A stretch of DNA of 64,000 bases from Desulfobaccales bacterium (GCA_037481655.1 JBBFLF010000002.1:65856-129855); one strand, 5' to 3'. Positions 24,706-36,719 are shown, counted from the stretch's first letter. Numbers and translations: made by a program. Notes: a model not told the origin generated them from the letters alone.

Positions 24706-25286
24706 GCATGCGCATGGTCAAAGCCCTGCCCCTGATGACGCTGCTCCTGGGAGTGGCCCAAGTGGCCCTGGCCGCCGGCGGCGGTGACCACGGGGGCGTC
24801 ACCGAAGCCAAGATGCAGGACCTCATCTGGCGCACCTTCAACTTCATCGTCTTTGCCGCCATCCTCATCAAGCTGGCGGTGCGCCCCGCCAAGGAATTCT
24901 TCGCCAGCCGGGCCCAGAGCATCGCCCAGAGCCTGGAGGAGCTGGAGGCCAAGAAGCAGGCCGCCGAGGCCGCCCTGGCGGCGGCGGAGACCCGCCTCAA
25001 GGAAGTGGAGAAGGAGCGGGAGCGCCTCATCCAGCAGTTTGTGGCGGAAGGTGAGCTGGAGAAGGCCGCCATCCTCAAAAAAGCCGAGATGGTGGCCCAG
25101 CGCATCAAAGAGATGGCCCGCATGACCATCGAGGCGGAGACCAAGCGGGCGGCCCAGGAGCTGAAACGGGAAGTGGCGGAGGAGGCCACCCGCCTGGCGG
25201 AAAAGATGATCCGGGAGAAACTCACCTTCACCGACCATCAGCGTCTGGTGGAGGAATACCTTGAAAAGGTGGTGGAGAAGCATTGA
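24702..25286 (+). CDS. atpF: ATP synthase F0 subunit b
   Basis: A 194-residue stalk subunit. An N-terminal hydrophobic stretch that looks like a signal peptide (LPLMTLLLGVAQVALAAGG) is followed by a second membrane helix (FNFIVFAAILIKLAV) and a long coiled coil ending REKLTFTDHQRLVEEYLEKV. A cleavable leader before subunit b occurs in related sulfate reducers. The ATG overlaps the atpF' stop, and the stop overlaps the atpH TTG start. Confidence 0.92.
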   Translation: MSMRMVKALPLMTLLLGVAQVALAAGGGDHGGVTEAKMQDLIWRTFNFIVFAAILIKLAVRPAKEFFASRAQSIAQSLEELEAKKQAAEAALAAAETRLKEVEKERERLIQQFVAEGELEKAAILKKAEMVAQRIKEMARMTIEAETKRAAQELKREVAEEATRLAEKMIREKLTFTDHQRLVEEYLEKVVEKH

Positions 25287-25831
25287 TTGACCTGACCGTT
25301 TCCCGACGCTATGCCAAGGCCCTGATGACGCTGGGCCAGGAAGATGGCAAATACAAGGAATACGGGGAGGAGCTCCTGGGCTTCGCCCAGCTCATGGAGC
25401 AGGAGCCGGAGCTCAAGCATGCCTTGCTCAACCCTATTCACGGCTTGGAGGAGCGGCGCAAATTGCTTCTCCACCTGACCGAAGTACTGCAGCTCTCCCC
25501 CATCATGGGCAACTTCCTGAAACTCCTGTTTGACAAACACCGCTTGGCGGCCCTGCCGGGCATCGCCCAGGTCTACCAGCAGCTGGTGGACGAGCTGGAG
25601 AATGTCAAACGGGCCCGGGTCAAGGCCGCCATCCCTCTGGATGAGGGCATGCAGGAGCGCCTGCGCCAGGCCCTGGAGCAGATGACCGGCTCCAAGGTGG
25701 TCATGGAAGTGGAAGAAGACCCCGCCATCATCGGCGGCATTGTCGCCCGGGTGGGGGATCTGGTGCTGGACGGCAGCATCCGCACCCAGCTCATGTCCTT
25801 ACGAGAATCCTTAATTAAAGGCGAGGTTTGA
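25283..25831 (+). CDS. atpH: ATP synthase F1 subunit delta
   Basis: A 182-residue subunit joining F1 to the peripheral stalk. The N-terminus (LTVSRRYAKALMTLGQEDG) and the C-terminal signature GGIVARVGDLVLDGSIRTQL are diagnostic of OSCP/delta. The start is TTG at 25283, overlapping the atpF stop; no better start lies near. atpA begins four bases after its stop. Confidence 0.93.
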   Translation: MIDLTVSRRYAKALMTLGQEDGKYKEYGEELLGFAQLMEQEPELKHALLNPIHGLEERRKLLLHLTEVLQLSPIMGNFLKLLFDKHRLAALPGIAQVYQQLVDELENVKRARVKAAIPLDEGMQERLRQALEQMTGSKVVMEVEEDPAIIGGIVARVGDLVLDGSIRTQLMSLRESLIKGEV

Positions 25832-25834
25832 TAC

Positions 25835-27349
25835 ATGGAAATCAGAGCCGAGGAAATCAGCCAAATTATCCGCACCCAGATCAAGGATTATGAGAAGAAG
25901 GTGGAGGTGGCCGAAACCGGCACCGTGCTGTCCGTGGGTGACGGCATCGCCCGGGTCTACGGGGTGGAGAAGTGCATGGCCATGGAGCTCCTGGAGTTCC
26001 CTGGGGGCATCTACGGCATCGCCCTCAACCTGGAGGAGGACAACGTCGGCTGCGCCATCCTGGGTGAGGACACCCACATCAAGGAAGGGGACATCGTCAA
26101 ACGGACCGGCCGCATCGCTGAGGTGCCGGTGGGCGACGCAGTCATCGGCCGGGTCATCGACCCGGTGGGCAACCCCCTGGACGGCAAAGGCCCCATTCAG
26201 GCCACGGAGTTCCGCCGCATTGAGGTGAAGGCGCCCGGCGTCATCGAGCGCCAGCCGGTGAATGAGCCCATGTACACCGGCTACAAGGCCATCGACGCCA
26301 TGACCCCCATCGGCCGGGGCCAGCGGGAGCTGATCATCGGCGACCGCCAGATCGGCAAGACCGCTCTGTGCGTGGACGCCATCATCAATCAGAAGGACTC
26401 CGGCATCATCTGCATCTACGTGGCCATCGGGCAGAAGAAGTCCACCGTGGCCCAGGTGGTGGACGCCCTGGAGCGCCACGGCGCCATGAACCACACCGTG
26501 GTGGTGAACGCCTCGGCCTCGGAGCCCGCGCCCCTGCAGTACATCGCCGCCTACGCCGGCTGCGCCATGGGCGAGTACTACCGGGACACCGGCCGCCACG
26601 CCCTCATCATTTACGATGACCTGACCAAGCAGGCCCAGGCCTATCGCCAGATCTCCCTCTTGCTCCGCCGGCCGCCGGGACGTGAGGCTTATCCGGGTGA
26701 CATCTTCTACAACCACTCCCGGCTGCTGGAGCGGGCCGCCAAGCTGAACGACGAGAAGGGCGGCGGGTCCCTCACCGCGCTTCCCATCATCGAGACCCAG
26801 CAGGGCGACGTGTCCGCCTACATCCCCACCAACGTGATCTCCATCACCGACGGCCAGGTGTACTTAGAGCCGGGTCTCTTCTTCTCCGGTGTCCGGCCCG
26901 CCATCAACGTGGGTCTGTCGGTGTCCCGGGTGGGTGGTGCGGCCCAGGTGAAGGCCATGAAGCAGGTAGCGGGCTCACTGCGCCTGGATCTGGCCCAATA
27001 CCGGGAGCTGGCCGCCTTCGCCCAGTTCGGCTCCGAGCTGGACAAGGCCACCCAGCAGCAGCTCAACCGGGGCGTGCGCCTGGTGGAGATTTTGAAGCAG
27101 CCGCAGTACCAGCCGCTCCCCATGGAGAAGCAGATCGCCATCATCTATGCCGGCACCCGGGGCTTCCTGGACAAGTACCCGGTGGAAGTGCTGGGTCAGT
27201 ATGAGGTGCAGTTCTACCGCTTCATGGAAACCCGGCACCCGGAGATTTTGCAGGAGATCCGGGAGCGCAAGGAGATCTCCCCGGACCTGGACGCCCGGAT
27301 GCAAGCCGCCCTGAATGAGTTCGACGGCGTCTTTCAGCCTGCGGCGTAA
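25835..27349 (+). CDS. atpA: ATP synthase F1 subunit alpha
   Basis: A 504-residue non-catalytic nucleotide-binding subunit. The P-loop GDRQIGKT is near residues 169-176, and the ATP synthase alpha/beta signature [14 protein letters not shown] lies near 364-377. N-terminal [22 protein letters not shown] interacts with delta. Length is normal. It is central to the operon, followed 20 bases later by atpG. Confidence 0.98.
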   Translation: MEIRAEEISQIIRTQIKDYEKKVEVAETGTVLSVGDGIARVYGVEKCMAMELLEFPGGIYGIALNLEEDNVGCAILGEDTHIKEGDIVKRTGRIAEVPVGDAVIGRVIDPVGNPLDGKGPIQATEFRRIEVKAPGVIERQPVNEPMYTGYKAIDAMTPIGRGQRELIIGDRQIGKTALCVDAIINQKDSGIICIYVAIGQKKSTVAQVVDALERHGAMNHTVVVNASASEPAPLQYIAAYAGCAMGEYYRDTGRHALIIYDDLTKQAQAYRQISLLLRRPPGREAYPGDIFYNHSRLLERAAKLNDEKGGGSLTALPIIETQQGDVSAYIPTNVISITDGQVYLEPGLFFSGVRPAINVGLSVSRVGGAAQVKAMKQVAGSLRLDLAQYRELAAFAQFGSELDKATQQQLNRGVRLVEILKQPQYQPLPMEKQIAIIYAGTRGFLDKYPVEVLGQYEVQFYRFMETRHPEILQEIRERKEISPDLDARMQAALNEFDGVFQPAA

Positions 27350-27369
27350 GCCACGTGAGGGGGTAGCGT

Positions 27370-28236
27370 ATGCCGACCTTACGTGACATCCGGCGGAAGA
27401 TCGCTGCGGTCAAAAAGACCCAGCAGATCACCAAGGCCATGAACATGGTGGCCGCCGCCAAACTGCGGGGCGCGCAGCAGCGCATGGAGAATTTCCGGCC
27501 CTATGCCCAGACCTTTACCAGCATGCTGGGCAACCTGGCCAGCCGCATCGAGCCGGAGATTCATCCCTTCTTCCAGCGGGCCCCGGTGGTGGAAAAGGTG
27601 GGGCTGGTGCTGATGACCGCAGACCGCGGCCTGTGCGGCAGTTTCAATGTCAACCTCATCAATGCAGCGTGGAAATTCGCCCGGGAAAAGGAAGCGGCCG
27701 GCATTGCCACCGCCTTTTACTGCGTCGGCCGCAAGGGCCGGGACTTCTTCCGGCGCCGCAAAGCGGAGATGCCCGCCTTCTGGGTGGATGTGTGGAACAA
27801 GTTTGACTTCACCAACGCCGTGGCGGTGGCCCGGGAGGTGATGAGTGCCTTCCTCACCGGCCAGGTGCAGGAGGTCTACCTCATCCACTCGGTGTTCATC
27901 AACGTGGCCATCCAGCGGCCCAAACTGGTGAAGCTCCTGCCCATCAGCGCCGAGGAGGCGGAGATCACGGGCGGGCCGGAGTACATCTTTGAGCCGCCCC
28001 TGGCCCAGTTCCTGGAATATCTGCTGCCCAAGTACATCAACACCGCGGTGTACCATGGCTTCCTGGAAAACGCCGCCAGCGAGCATGCGGCCCGCATGAC
28101 CGCCATGGACAACGCCTCCAATAACTGCAAAGAGATGATCAACCAGCTCACCCTGGTGATGAACAAGGCCCGGCAGGCGGGCATTACCAAAGAACTGATG
28201 GATATCGTGGGCGGTGCCGAGGCCCTGAAGGGCTAA
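27370..28236 (+). CDS. atpG: ATP synthase F1 subunit gamma
   Basis: A 288-residue rotor shaft subunit. The N-terminal RDIRRKIAAVKKTQQITKAM helix and the C-terminal ASEHAARMTAMDNASNNCKEMI helix, with TADRGLCGSFNVN in the middle, are unmistakable. Two short internal cysteines are present but no cyanobacterial regulatory insert. It lies between atpA and atpD as usual. Confidence 0.97.
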   Translation: MPTLRDIRRKIAAVKKTQQITKAMNMVAAAKLRGAQQRMENFRPYAQTFTSMLGNLASRIEPEIHPFFQRAPVVEKVGLVLMTADRGLCGSFNVNLINAAWKFAREKEAAGIATAFYCVGRKGRDFFRRRKAEMPAFWVDVWNKFDFTNAVAVAREVMSAFLTGQVQEVYLIHSVFINVAIQRPKLVKLLPISAEEAEITGGPEYIFEPPLAQFLEYLLPKYINTAVYHGFLENAASEHAARMTAMDNASNNCKEMINQLTLVMNKARQAGITKELMDIVGGAEALKG

Positions 28237-29676
<1,440 letters not shown>

Positions 29677-29697
29677 TTCCGCCAGGAGGCCGAGGAG

Positions 29698-30102
29698 ATG
29701 GCAAACAAAATCCTCCTGGAAGTCGTCACCCCCGACCGCAAGGTGGTCTCCACCGAGGTGGATGTGGTGGTCTGCCCCGGGGTGGAAGGCCAATTCGGCG
29801 TCCTTTACGGCCACATCCCCTTCCTCTCCGCCTTGGAGGTGGGGGAGATGTACTACAAGGACGGCCCCAAGACCGAGTACCTGGCGGTGAGCGGCGGCTT
29901 TGCCGAGGTCACCGGCAAGAAGGTGACCATCGTGGCCGAGGCCGCCGAATACGGCCGGGAGATCGATGTGGAGCGGGCCCGCCGGGCTCTGGAGCGGGCC
30001 AAAGCCCGCCTGGCCGCGGCCAAGACCGAGAACATCGACTGGGCCCGGGCCGAAGCGGCCCTGCGCCGCGCCATGGTGCGCATGAAGGTGGCCGCCCGCT
30101 GA
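29698..30102 (+). CDS. atpC: ATP synthase F1 subunit epsilon
   Basis: A 134-residue subunit with an N-terminal beta barrel (LLEVVTPDRKVVSTEVDVVVCPGVEGQFGVL) and C-terminal helical hairpin (ERARRALERAKARLAA), which regulates ATP hydrolysis. It ends the operon; a rho-independent terminator follows about 45 bases later. No a (atpB), c (atpE) or I gene is in this cluster. Confidence 0.95.
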   Translation: MANKILLEVVTPDRKVVSTEVDVVVCPGVEGQFGVLYGHIPFLSALEVGEMYYKDGPKTEYLAVSGGFAEVTGKKVTIVAEAAEYGREIDVERARRALERAKARLAAAKTENIDWARAEAALRRAMVRMKVAAR

Positions 30103-30146
30103 GGCCGAGGCCCCATCTGACCGCCGGTTAAGCTGACAACCCCACA

Positions 30147-30181
30147 CGGCAAGCCTGAAATCCGGGCTTGCCGTTTTTTTG
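30147..30181 (+). terminator. Rho-independent terminator of the ATP synthase operon
   Basis: CGGCAAGCC (30147-30155) pairs with GGCTTGCCG (30165-30173) around a nine-base loop, followed by eight or more T. Confidence 0.92.
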
Positions 30182-30207
30182 TGCGGTTTCTGGTAAAATG
30201 GACCTGT

Positions 30208-30236
30208 TTCCCACCAGCTGATTTGGCATATATAAT
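30208..30236 (+). promoter_or_regulatory. Sigma-70 promoter of glmU
   Basis: TTCCCA (30208-30213) and a perfect TATAAT (30231-30236) are 17 bases apart. The start of transcription near 30243 rules out the upstream in-frame codons as glmU starts. Confidence 0.65.
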
Positions 30237-30267
30237 GCAAAAACTTGAGATGATGAATGGTTCGCTG

Positions 30268-31911
30268 ATGAATCTGACAGCCATTCTCCTGGCGGCCGGC
30301 CAGGGGACCCGGATGAAATCCGCCCACCCCAAGGTCCTGCATGAGATCCTGGGGCGGCCCATGATCGCTTACCTCATCGATACTCTCAAATCGATAGGGG
30401 TCCCGGACATTTTGGTGGTCGTGGGTTATCAGGCTGAGAAAGTGCAGCAGGCCCTGGCGCCCTATGGGGTGCGTTTTGTAGTGCAGGAGCCCCAGCAGGG
30501 CACCGGCCACGCCGTGCAGGTGGCCATGACCGCGGTGCCGCCTAACACCGACACCGTCCTGGTGCTGTGCGGCGATGTGCCCCTCATTGCCGGGGAGAGT
30601 ATCCAGGCGCTGATGAAACTGCACCAGGCCAGCGCCGCGGCGGTGACGGTGCAGACGGTGGAGCTCCCGGATGGGGCCCACTACGGCCGGGTGGTCCGGG
30701 ATACCGCCGGGCAGGTCCTGGACGTGGTGCAGGCCAAGGACGCCCGGGACCGCCCTGAGGTTCTGGCCATCCGGGAGATCAACACCGGGGCCTACTGCTT
30801 TGACGCCGCCTTTCTGCGCCAGGCCCTGTCGGAGCTCGTCCCCAGCCCGGTGACCGGGGAGATCTACCTCACCGACATGATCAGCCTGGCCCGGCGCCAC
30901 GGCCGGCGGGTGGAGGCGCTCCTGGACCCGGACTGGGAAAATCTCCTGGGGATCAACAGCCGCCAGGAGCTGGCCCAGGCCACCCAGACCCTGAAGCGCC
31001 GCATCAATGCGGCCCACATGGCCGCCGGGGTCACCCTGGTGGACCCGGAGAGCTGCTACATCGGCCCGGAGGTGGTCATCGGCCGGGACACCGTCATCTA
31101 CCCCAACTGCTACCTGGAAGGGCGCACGATCATCGGCGAAAATTGCCGCCTGGGTCCCGAGGTGATGATCGCGGACTCCGAGCTGGCAGACGGCGTCTGG
31201 GTGAAGATGGGCTGCGTCATCACCCAAAGCCGCCTGGCTGCCGGAGTCCAGGTGGGCCCCTATGCGCACCTGAGGCCGGAGAGCGACCTGAGGGAAAACG
31301 TGCGGGTGGGCAATTTCGTGGAGGTGAAAAAGTCTATACTTTACCCCGGCGTCAAGGCCAACCATCTCACCTATCTGGGCGATGCGGAGGTGGGCGCCGG
31401 CACCAATGTGGGCGCGGGCACCATCACCTGCAACTATGACGGCGTAAAAAAGCATCGCACCATCATCGGCGAGGGGGCCTTCATCGGCAGCAACACCGCC
31501 TTGGTGGCGCCGGTGACGGTGGGCGCCGGGGCCTATGTGGGGGCCGGCTCCACCATCACCAAGGATGTGCCCCCGGGGATGCTGGGCATTTCCCGAGCCC
31601 GGCAGGTGGTGCTGCGGCGGCCGCTGAAAAGCCAGGTCGCCCGGCCGGAGCCCCTCACCGCCGCCTCCCTGGGCCCGGCCCTGGCGGCCCTGGAGCTGGC
31701 CTGCGCCGCCGAGGTGCTGGAGGAGCTGGCCCAGATCTTGCTAAAGCGTGGAGTAACCACCCTGGCGGCCCTGCGGGAACTGGCGGTGCCCCAGAACCTG
31801 GAGCTCATCCGGCGCATGTGCGCCATGGAGGGGGAAACCCCCAGCAATTACGAGATTGTGGTCAACCTGGCCAACCTGGCTCCCAGCCTGCGCAAGGGCG
31901 GCGAGGGATGA
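30268..31911 (+). CDS. glmU: Bifunctional GlmU (GlcN-1-P acetyltransferase / UDP-GlcNAc pyrophosphorylase) with C-terminal extension
   Basis: Makes UDP-GlcNAc from glucosamine-1-phosphate. The N-terminal pyrophosphorylase has ILLAAGQGTRMKSAHPKVLH; the middle shows VLCGDVPLI and the ITGEIYLTDM-like segment; the C-terminal left-handed beta helix has AGTNVGAGTITCNYDGVKKHRT with catalytic His. With ATG 30268 the protein is 547 residues, about 90 longer than the usual 450-460: after the normal end (SRARQVVLRRPLK) a helical extension continues (ALAALELACAAEVLEELAQILL to the stop). The ATGs at 30250 and 30253 are possible alternatives. It is followed by glmS, completing the branch from fructose-6-phosphate. 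Confidence 0.94.
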   Translation: MNLTAILLAAGQGTRMKSAHPKVLHEILGRPMIAYLIDTLKSIGVPDILVVVGYQAEKVQQALAPYGVRFVVQEPQQGTGHAVQVAMTAVPPNTDTVLVLCGDVPLIAGESIQALMKLHQASAAAVTVQTVELPDGAHYGRVVRDTAGQVLDVVQAKDARDRPEVLAIREINTGAYCFDAAFLRQALSELVPSPVTGEIYLTDMISLARRHGRRVEALLDPDWENLLGINSRQELAQATQTLKRRINAAHMAAGVTLVDPESCYIGPEVVIGRDTVIYPNCYLEGRTIIGENCRLGPEVMIADSELADGVWVKMGCVITQSRLAAGVQVGPYAHLRPESDLRENVRVGNFVEVKKSILYPGVKANHLTYLGDAEVGAGTNVGAGTITCNYDGVKKHRTIIGEGAFIGSNTALVAPVTVGAGAYVGAGSTITKDVPPGMLGISRARQVVLRRPLKSQVARPEPLTAASLGPALAALELACAAEVLEELAQILLKRGVTTLAALRELAVPQNLELIRRMCAMEGETPSNYEIVVNLANLAPSLRKGGEG

Positions 31912-32054
31912 GGCGAGGGGAAGAGGGGGAAGCGGCTTCCGAACGCAGTCTTACCTGAGTTCGTATGAGGGGCGCCGCTGATTCGGGCGTCTGAAACCTA
32001 CTGGCAACGGCAGATTGACGGGGGTGGCCGCAGCCACCGCCGGACGAGGACTCT

Positions 32055-33884
<1,830 letters not shown>

Positions 33885-34265
33885 CCGCCGGAGTGCCGGA
33901 GGGGCAGCGGGGGCAAAAAGGGGGGAGGAAGGCGCCCAGAAAGAGGATGGGCCAACAGGAGTGCTGCCGGCCCCATCTCGAGATGTAAACGTCTGTTGGA
34001 GGGGGGAAAGAGGGGAGTCGTCACCTGCCCTGCTCACAGACCTATCCTGCCTCCCTTGTCATTTTTGCCGTCAAGGAATGGAGGCTCGGCCTCGATTTCT
34101 CGCAGCTAAAGAGGGGGGAGGGGGTATAAGGGAAATAAGGGGAGCCACCCCTTTCCGGCCCTCCCTTTTCCAGACACTTTCGCACCAATCTCATCTCACC
34201 ACGGGCAGGGGGCAGATGGCTGAGGCCCGGGAGCCGGTTCCCTGACCGCGGCGAGGGATGCCCCC
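33885..34265. other. 381-base gap holding degraded repeat elements
   Basis: No gene is visible. The stretch is built of G- and C-runs and includes a degenerate copy of the repeat block seen at 21178-21359 (34071-34165). Confidence 0.6.
34071..34165. repeat. Degenerate copy C of the hairpin plus GC-rich element
   Basis: 34071-34105 resembles a decayed version of the 21243-21282 hairpin (shared AGGAA, GAGGC, TCGGCCTCGA and GCAG segments in order). It is followed by GAGGGGGGAGGGGG and a hairpin AAGGGGAGCCACCCCTT, matching the layout of copy B2. Confidence 0.5.
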
Positions 34266-35240
34266 ATGCCGTCCCTCCCCCTCATTACAGTGGGCCTGTC
34301 CTCACACCGGCTGGAGGCGCTGCCCCCGGCGCTGGAACTCATGGCCCGCCATGAGGCGGTGATCCTGGAGGAGGCGCCGGAGGCGGATTTCCCGGCGGTT
34401 TTGGCCGGAGACCTTGGGATTGACGATTATCTGGCGGACAAGGAGGTGGAGTTCCCCCGCTATAGCCGGGAGCAGCTTCGCGGTGTGCGCCGTCTGCAGG
34501 AGCGGGGGGTGCGCATCCTCCAAGTGGAGCCTTACCTGGAGCGCCTCATCAGCATCCATGAGGCCCTGGCGGCCGGGCAGCCCCGGGCGGCGGTGGAGGG
34601 GCGGGAGGAATTCCGGGAGGTCTATGCCGCCGAGAGCCGGGCCACGGCGGCGCTTCTGCGCTTCTATCGCCTGGCCCACACCGCACCCTTCCCGGAGGTG
34701 GTGGCCGCGGTGCAAAGCTTTGCCCGGGCCGATGCGGCCCGCTTCCGGCTCCGGGACACTCTCCGGGCGGCTGCTGTCGCCCCGCATGTGCATGAGTTTA
34801 GCCGCCTGTATGTGGAGGCCGGCTACATCCACCTGTATCTGGTCCAGGCGCTGAGGCGGCAGCTGGCGGGAAAGGCGCGGGTGCGGCCGGTCTTTCTGCT
34901 GGCGGCCCGCTCCCGGGCCCTTATGGGGCGGCCCCGGCCCCTGGGACCGGGGGACCTTCTTACCCTGAATTACATCTTCGGCAAGGCCATGAGCCCCGCC
35001 ACGGCGGCTCTTTTGGCGGCCCAAAGCCTTATCCACATCCAGTTGCTGAGCAAGGAGGAGTATCTCCCCGGCCCGGAGGCGGCCCCGCATCTGGCGGACG
35101 AAGCCCGGGCCTGGCGGCTGAGTAGCACTCTCAGCTACCAAGATTGCCAGCACCTTTATCCCCGGGTGCGTCGTCTCCCGCCTCAGGCAGCGGTGGCGGA
35201 GGTGGAGGGGTATCTGAAAGGGCGGGCGGCAGTCTCTTGA
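34266..35240 (+). CDS. Conserved-looking protein of unknown function
   Basis: A 324-residue soluble protein without signal peptide or membrane helix. The N-terminal part (ITVGLSSHRLEALPPALELMARHEAVILEEAPEAD in part) and the GVRILQVEPYLERL segment look like an alternating alpha/beta fold. The style of a short strand, then helix, then ILEEAP recalls TraB/ChaN-like proteins, but no catalytic motif could be matched. It starts at ATG 34266 after GCGAGGGATG. It stands alone between glmS and the selenoprotein candidate. Function is not recognised. Confidence 0.72.
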   Translation: MPSLPLITVGLSSHRLEALPPALELMARHEAVILEEAPEADFPAVLAGDLGIDDYLADKEVEFPRYSREQLRGVRRLQERGVRILQVEPYLERLISIHEALAAGQPRAAVEGREEFREVYAAESRATAALLRFYRLAHTAPFPEVVAAVQSFARADAARFRLRDTLRAAAVAPHVHEFSRLYVEAGYIHLYLVQALRRQLAGKARVRPVFLLAARSRALMGRPRPLGPGDLLTLNYIFGKAMSPATAALLAAQSLIHIQLLSKEEYLPGPEAAPHLADEARAWRLSSTLSYQDCQHLYPRVRRLPPQAAVAEVEGYLKGRAAVS

Positions 35241-35390
35241 GAGCCCGTCGGCGCTCAGGGGCAGGCCATCTGGACGCGGCGGCGATGAAGGTTTTTATAG
35301 CCAGGGCCAAGGGAGCCTGCACCCCGCCCTCGCCTCGACCCTTTCTCCCTGCGCTTCAAGGGGCGGGGTCGAGGGCCTGGAAAAGGGGCC

Positions 35391-35404
35391 GGGGAGCATG
35401 CCCC
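35391..35404. repeat. 14-base inverted repeat, left copy (GCATGC-type)
   Basis: GGGGAGCATGCCCC; its exact reverse complement occurs at 35812-35825, so the pair brackets the selenoprotein candidate. Within its own context it forms a hairpin GGCCGGGG/CCCCGGGCC. Confidence 0.6.
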
Positions 35405-35443
35405 GGGCCCTCTCTCCCAGAAGCCGGGCCTGGCCCTCCCCAC

Positions 35444-35704
35444 TTAGGGCATTTCCGCCACAATTTCGGGTTCGTATTCCCGGCCCAGGCTGCGACCCGC
35501 CTGGTGGATCTGGGTGAAGATCAGCCGCAGAGGAAGGCGGGTGTCATCATAATCCAGGGTAAACAGGTCCCGGGCGGCGTCATACTCCACCTGGGCCACC
35601 CCCGGCAGGGCCAGAAGGCCGGCGCGCACCGCGTCGGGGCAGCCCACTCACACGAACCCACCCTGCTGCATCATGCCCTTGACCCGGAAAGTGAGAACCG
35701 CCAT
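35444..35704 (-). CDS. HMA-like metal-binding protein with in-frame UGA: candidate selenoprotein
   Basis: Read from ATG (minus strand, ending at 35704) the frame is open for 18 codons, meets UGA at 35648-35650 (codon 19), and continues 67 more codons to TAA. Both sides fit one heavy-metal-associated fold: LTFRVKGMM before the UGA, then VGCPDAVRAGLLALPGVAQVEY and a final IHQAGRSLG helix after it. The UGA falls where the first Cys of the CxxC site belongs, giving U-V-G-C. The ribosome binding site CGGAGGG lies six bases before the ATG, so the codons before the UGA are part of the gene. The likely product is an 86-residue selenoprotein binding a soft metal or acting as a redox protein; the GM motif is separated from U by six extra residues, which is unusual. 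A Cys-to-UGA pseudogene or sequencing error is the alternative. I could not fold a SECIS. Confidence 0.65.
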
Positions 35705-35811
35705 AGCAATCCCTCCGGCGAAGGGCGGACGGCACGGCGGCCATCTGCCCCTTCGCTCTCCCCATTTATCGTGAAATTGAAGTGGCGCCCTTTACCTTGG
35801 GCTGTCCGGTT

Positions 35812-35825
35812 GGGGCATGCTCCCC
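35812..35825. repeat. 14-base inverted repeat, right copy (GCATGC-type)
   Basis: GGGGCATGCTCCCC, the exact reverse complement of 35391-35404. A related perfect palindrome, GGGGCATGCCCC, occurs at 36409-36420 beyond ridA. Confidence 0.6.
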
Positions 35826-35898
35826 TAACCCGGAAAATGGGGTGGGATGGTCCTAAGAGGCCATCTCCCTCGTGCGCTGGTTGCCTGTCAGGAAGCTT

Positions 35899-36291
35899 TT
35901 ACGCCGGCCAATCCCGGCGCAAGGCCACCGCTTCAATTTCCACCGCCGCGCCCTTGGGGAGGGCGGCCACCTGCACGGTGCTGCGGGCCGGGGGCCGCTC
36001 CGGAAAGAACTCGGCATAGACCCGGTTCATCTCCGGAAAATCCGCCAGGTCCGCCAGAAAGACGGTGGTCTTGACCACATCCTTCAAAGTGAGGCCGGCC
36101 GCAGCCAACACCGTCTTCAGGTTCTCCAGAGCCTGCACCGTTTGGACCACGATGTCGCCCTTCACCAGCTCGCCCTGGGCATCCACGGGAATCTGGCCGG
36201 AGCAGAAGACCAAGGGGCCCGCCGCCACCGCCTGGCTGTACGGGCCCAACACCGGCGGCCCTTTCTCCACGGTAACGATCTGTTTTTTCAT
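35899..36291 (-). CDS. ridA: Reactive intermediate/imine deaminase RidA
   Basis: A 130-residue member of the RidA/YjgF family, which hydrolyses reactive enamine/imine intermediates. GPYSQAVAAGPLVFCSGQIPVD and the C-terminal ARSTVQVAALPKGAAVEIEAVA (with the arginine and glutamate that define active RidA) are present. ATG 36291 starts the conserved region; the frame extends upstream without homology to the family. It lies about 190 bases upstream of the selenoprotein candidate on the same strand. Confidence 0.95.
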   Translation of the reverse strand: MKKQIVTVEKGPPVLGPYSQAVAAGPLVFCSGQIPVDAQGELVKGDIVVQTVQALENLKTVLAAAGLTLKDVVKTTVFLADLADFPEMNRVYAEFFPERPPARSTVQVAALPKGAAVEIEAVALRRDWPA

Positions 36292-36719
36292 CCGCTTATC
36301 ATCCTCAAAAAAGTTAGAGGCACATTCGCTCTGCTTGCCGCAAAAGATGCGGGGTGGCAGCCTCCATTGACTCGGCCCCTTCCCAGTCTGCCCCATCATC
36401 CCGAAGAGGGGGCATGCCCCTCTGGATTTCCCGGCCAAGGTAATGCCGGGCCCACGTTGTCAGGTGATGATGTGGTTGCCGGGTACCCTGAATCAGGTGA
36501 GCCCTGCCGTGGACCTGCCTCCGGAGGGCGCAAATTTGCCCCCTGCCCCGATCCTTGGGTGAACTGCGGCAACGGCTCCAATATATCGAAGTTTTGTTCC
36601 GGACGTAAGGGGCGCGGGCAGTTTCCCGGGCGCCAAGGGCCATCAACTCAAAGAAAATTCTTGAAGATGAGGTAAGGGTCTGTTAATGGTAAGGAAAAAC
36701 CCCCGGAGGACCGAACCAC
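36292..36719. other. 428-base gap, one GCATGC palindrome
   Basis: Divergent region between ridA (minus) and the zinc ribbon gene (plus). It contains GGGGCATGCCCC at 36409-36420 and an AT-leaning stretch at 36575-36600. No ORF with a ribosome binding site and no RNA gene was recognised. Confidence 0.5.

Noticed and set aside
31912-32054. glmS ribozyme upstream of glmS
   Set aside because: No ribozyme core was found, and it is essentially a Gram-positive feature.
35444-35647. Short ORF starting with GTG right after the UGA
   Set aside because: It would lack the first strand of the HMA fold and has no ribosome binding site; the upstream ATG with CGGAGGG fits better, leading to the selenoprotein reading.
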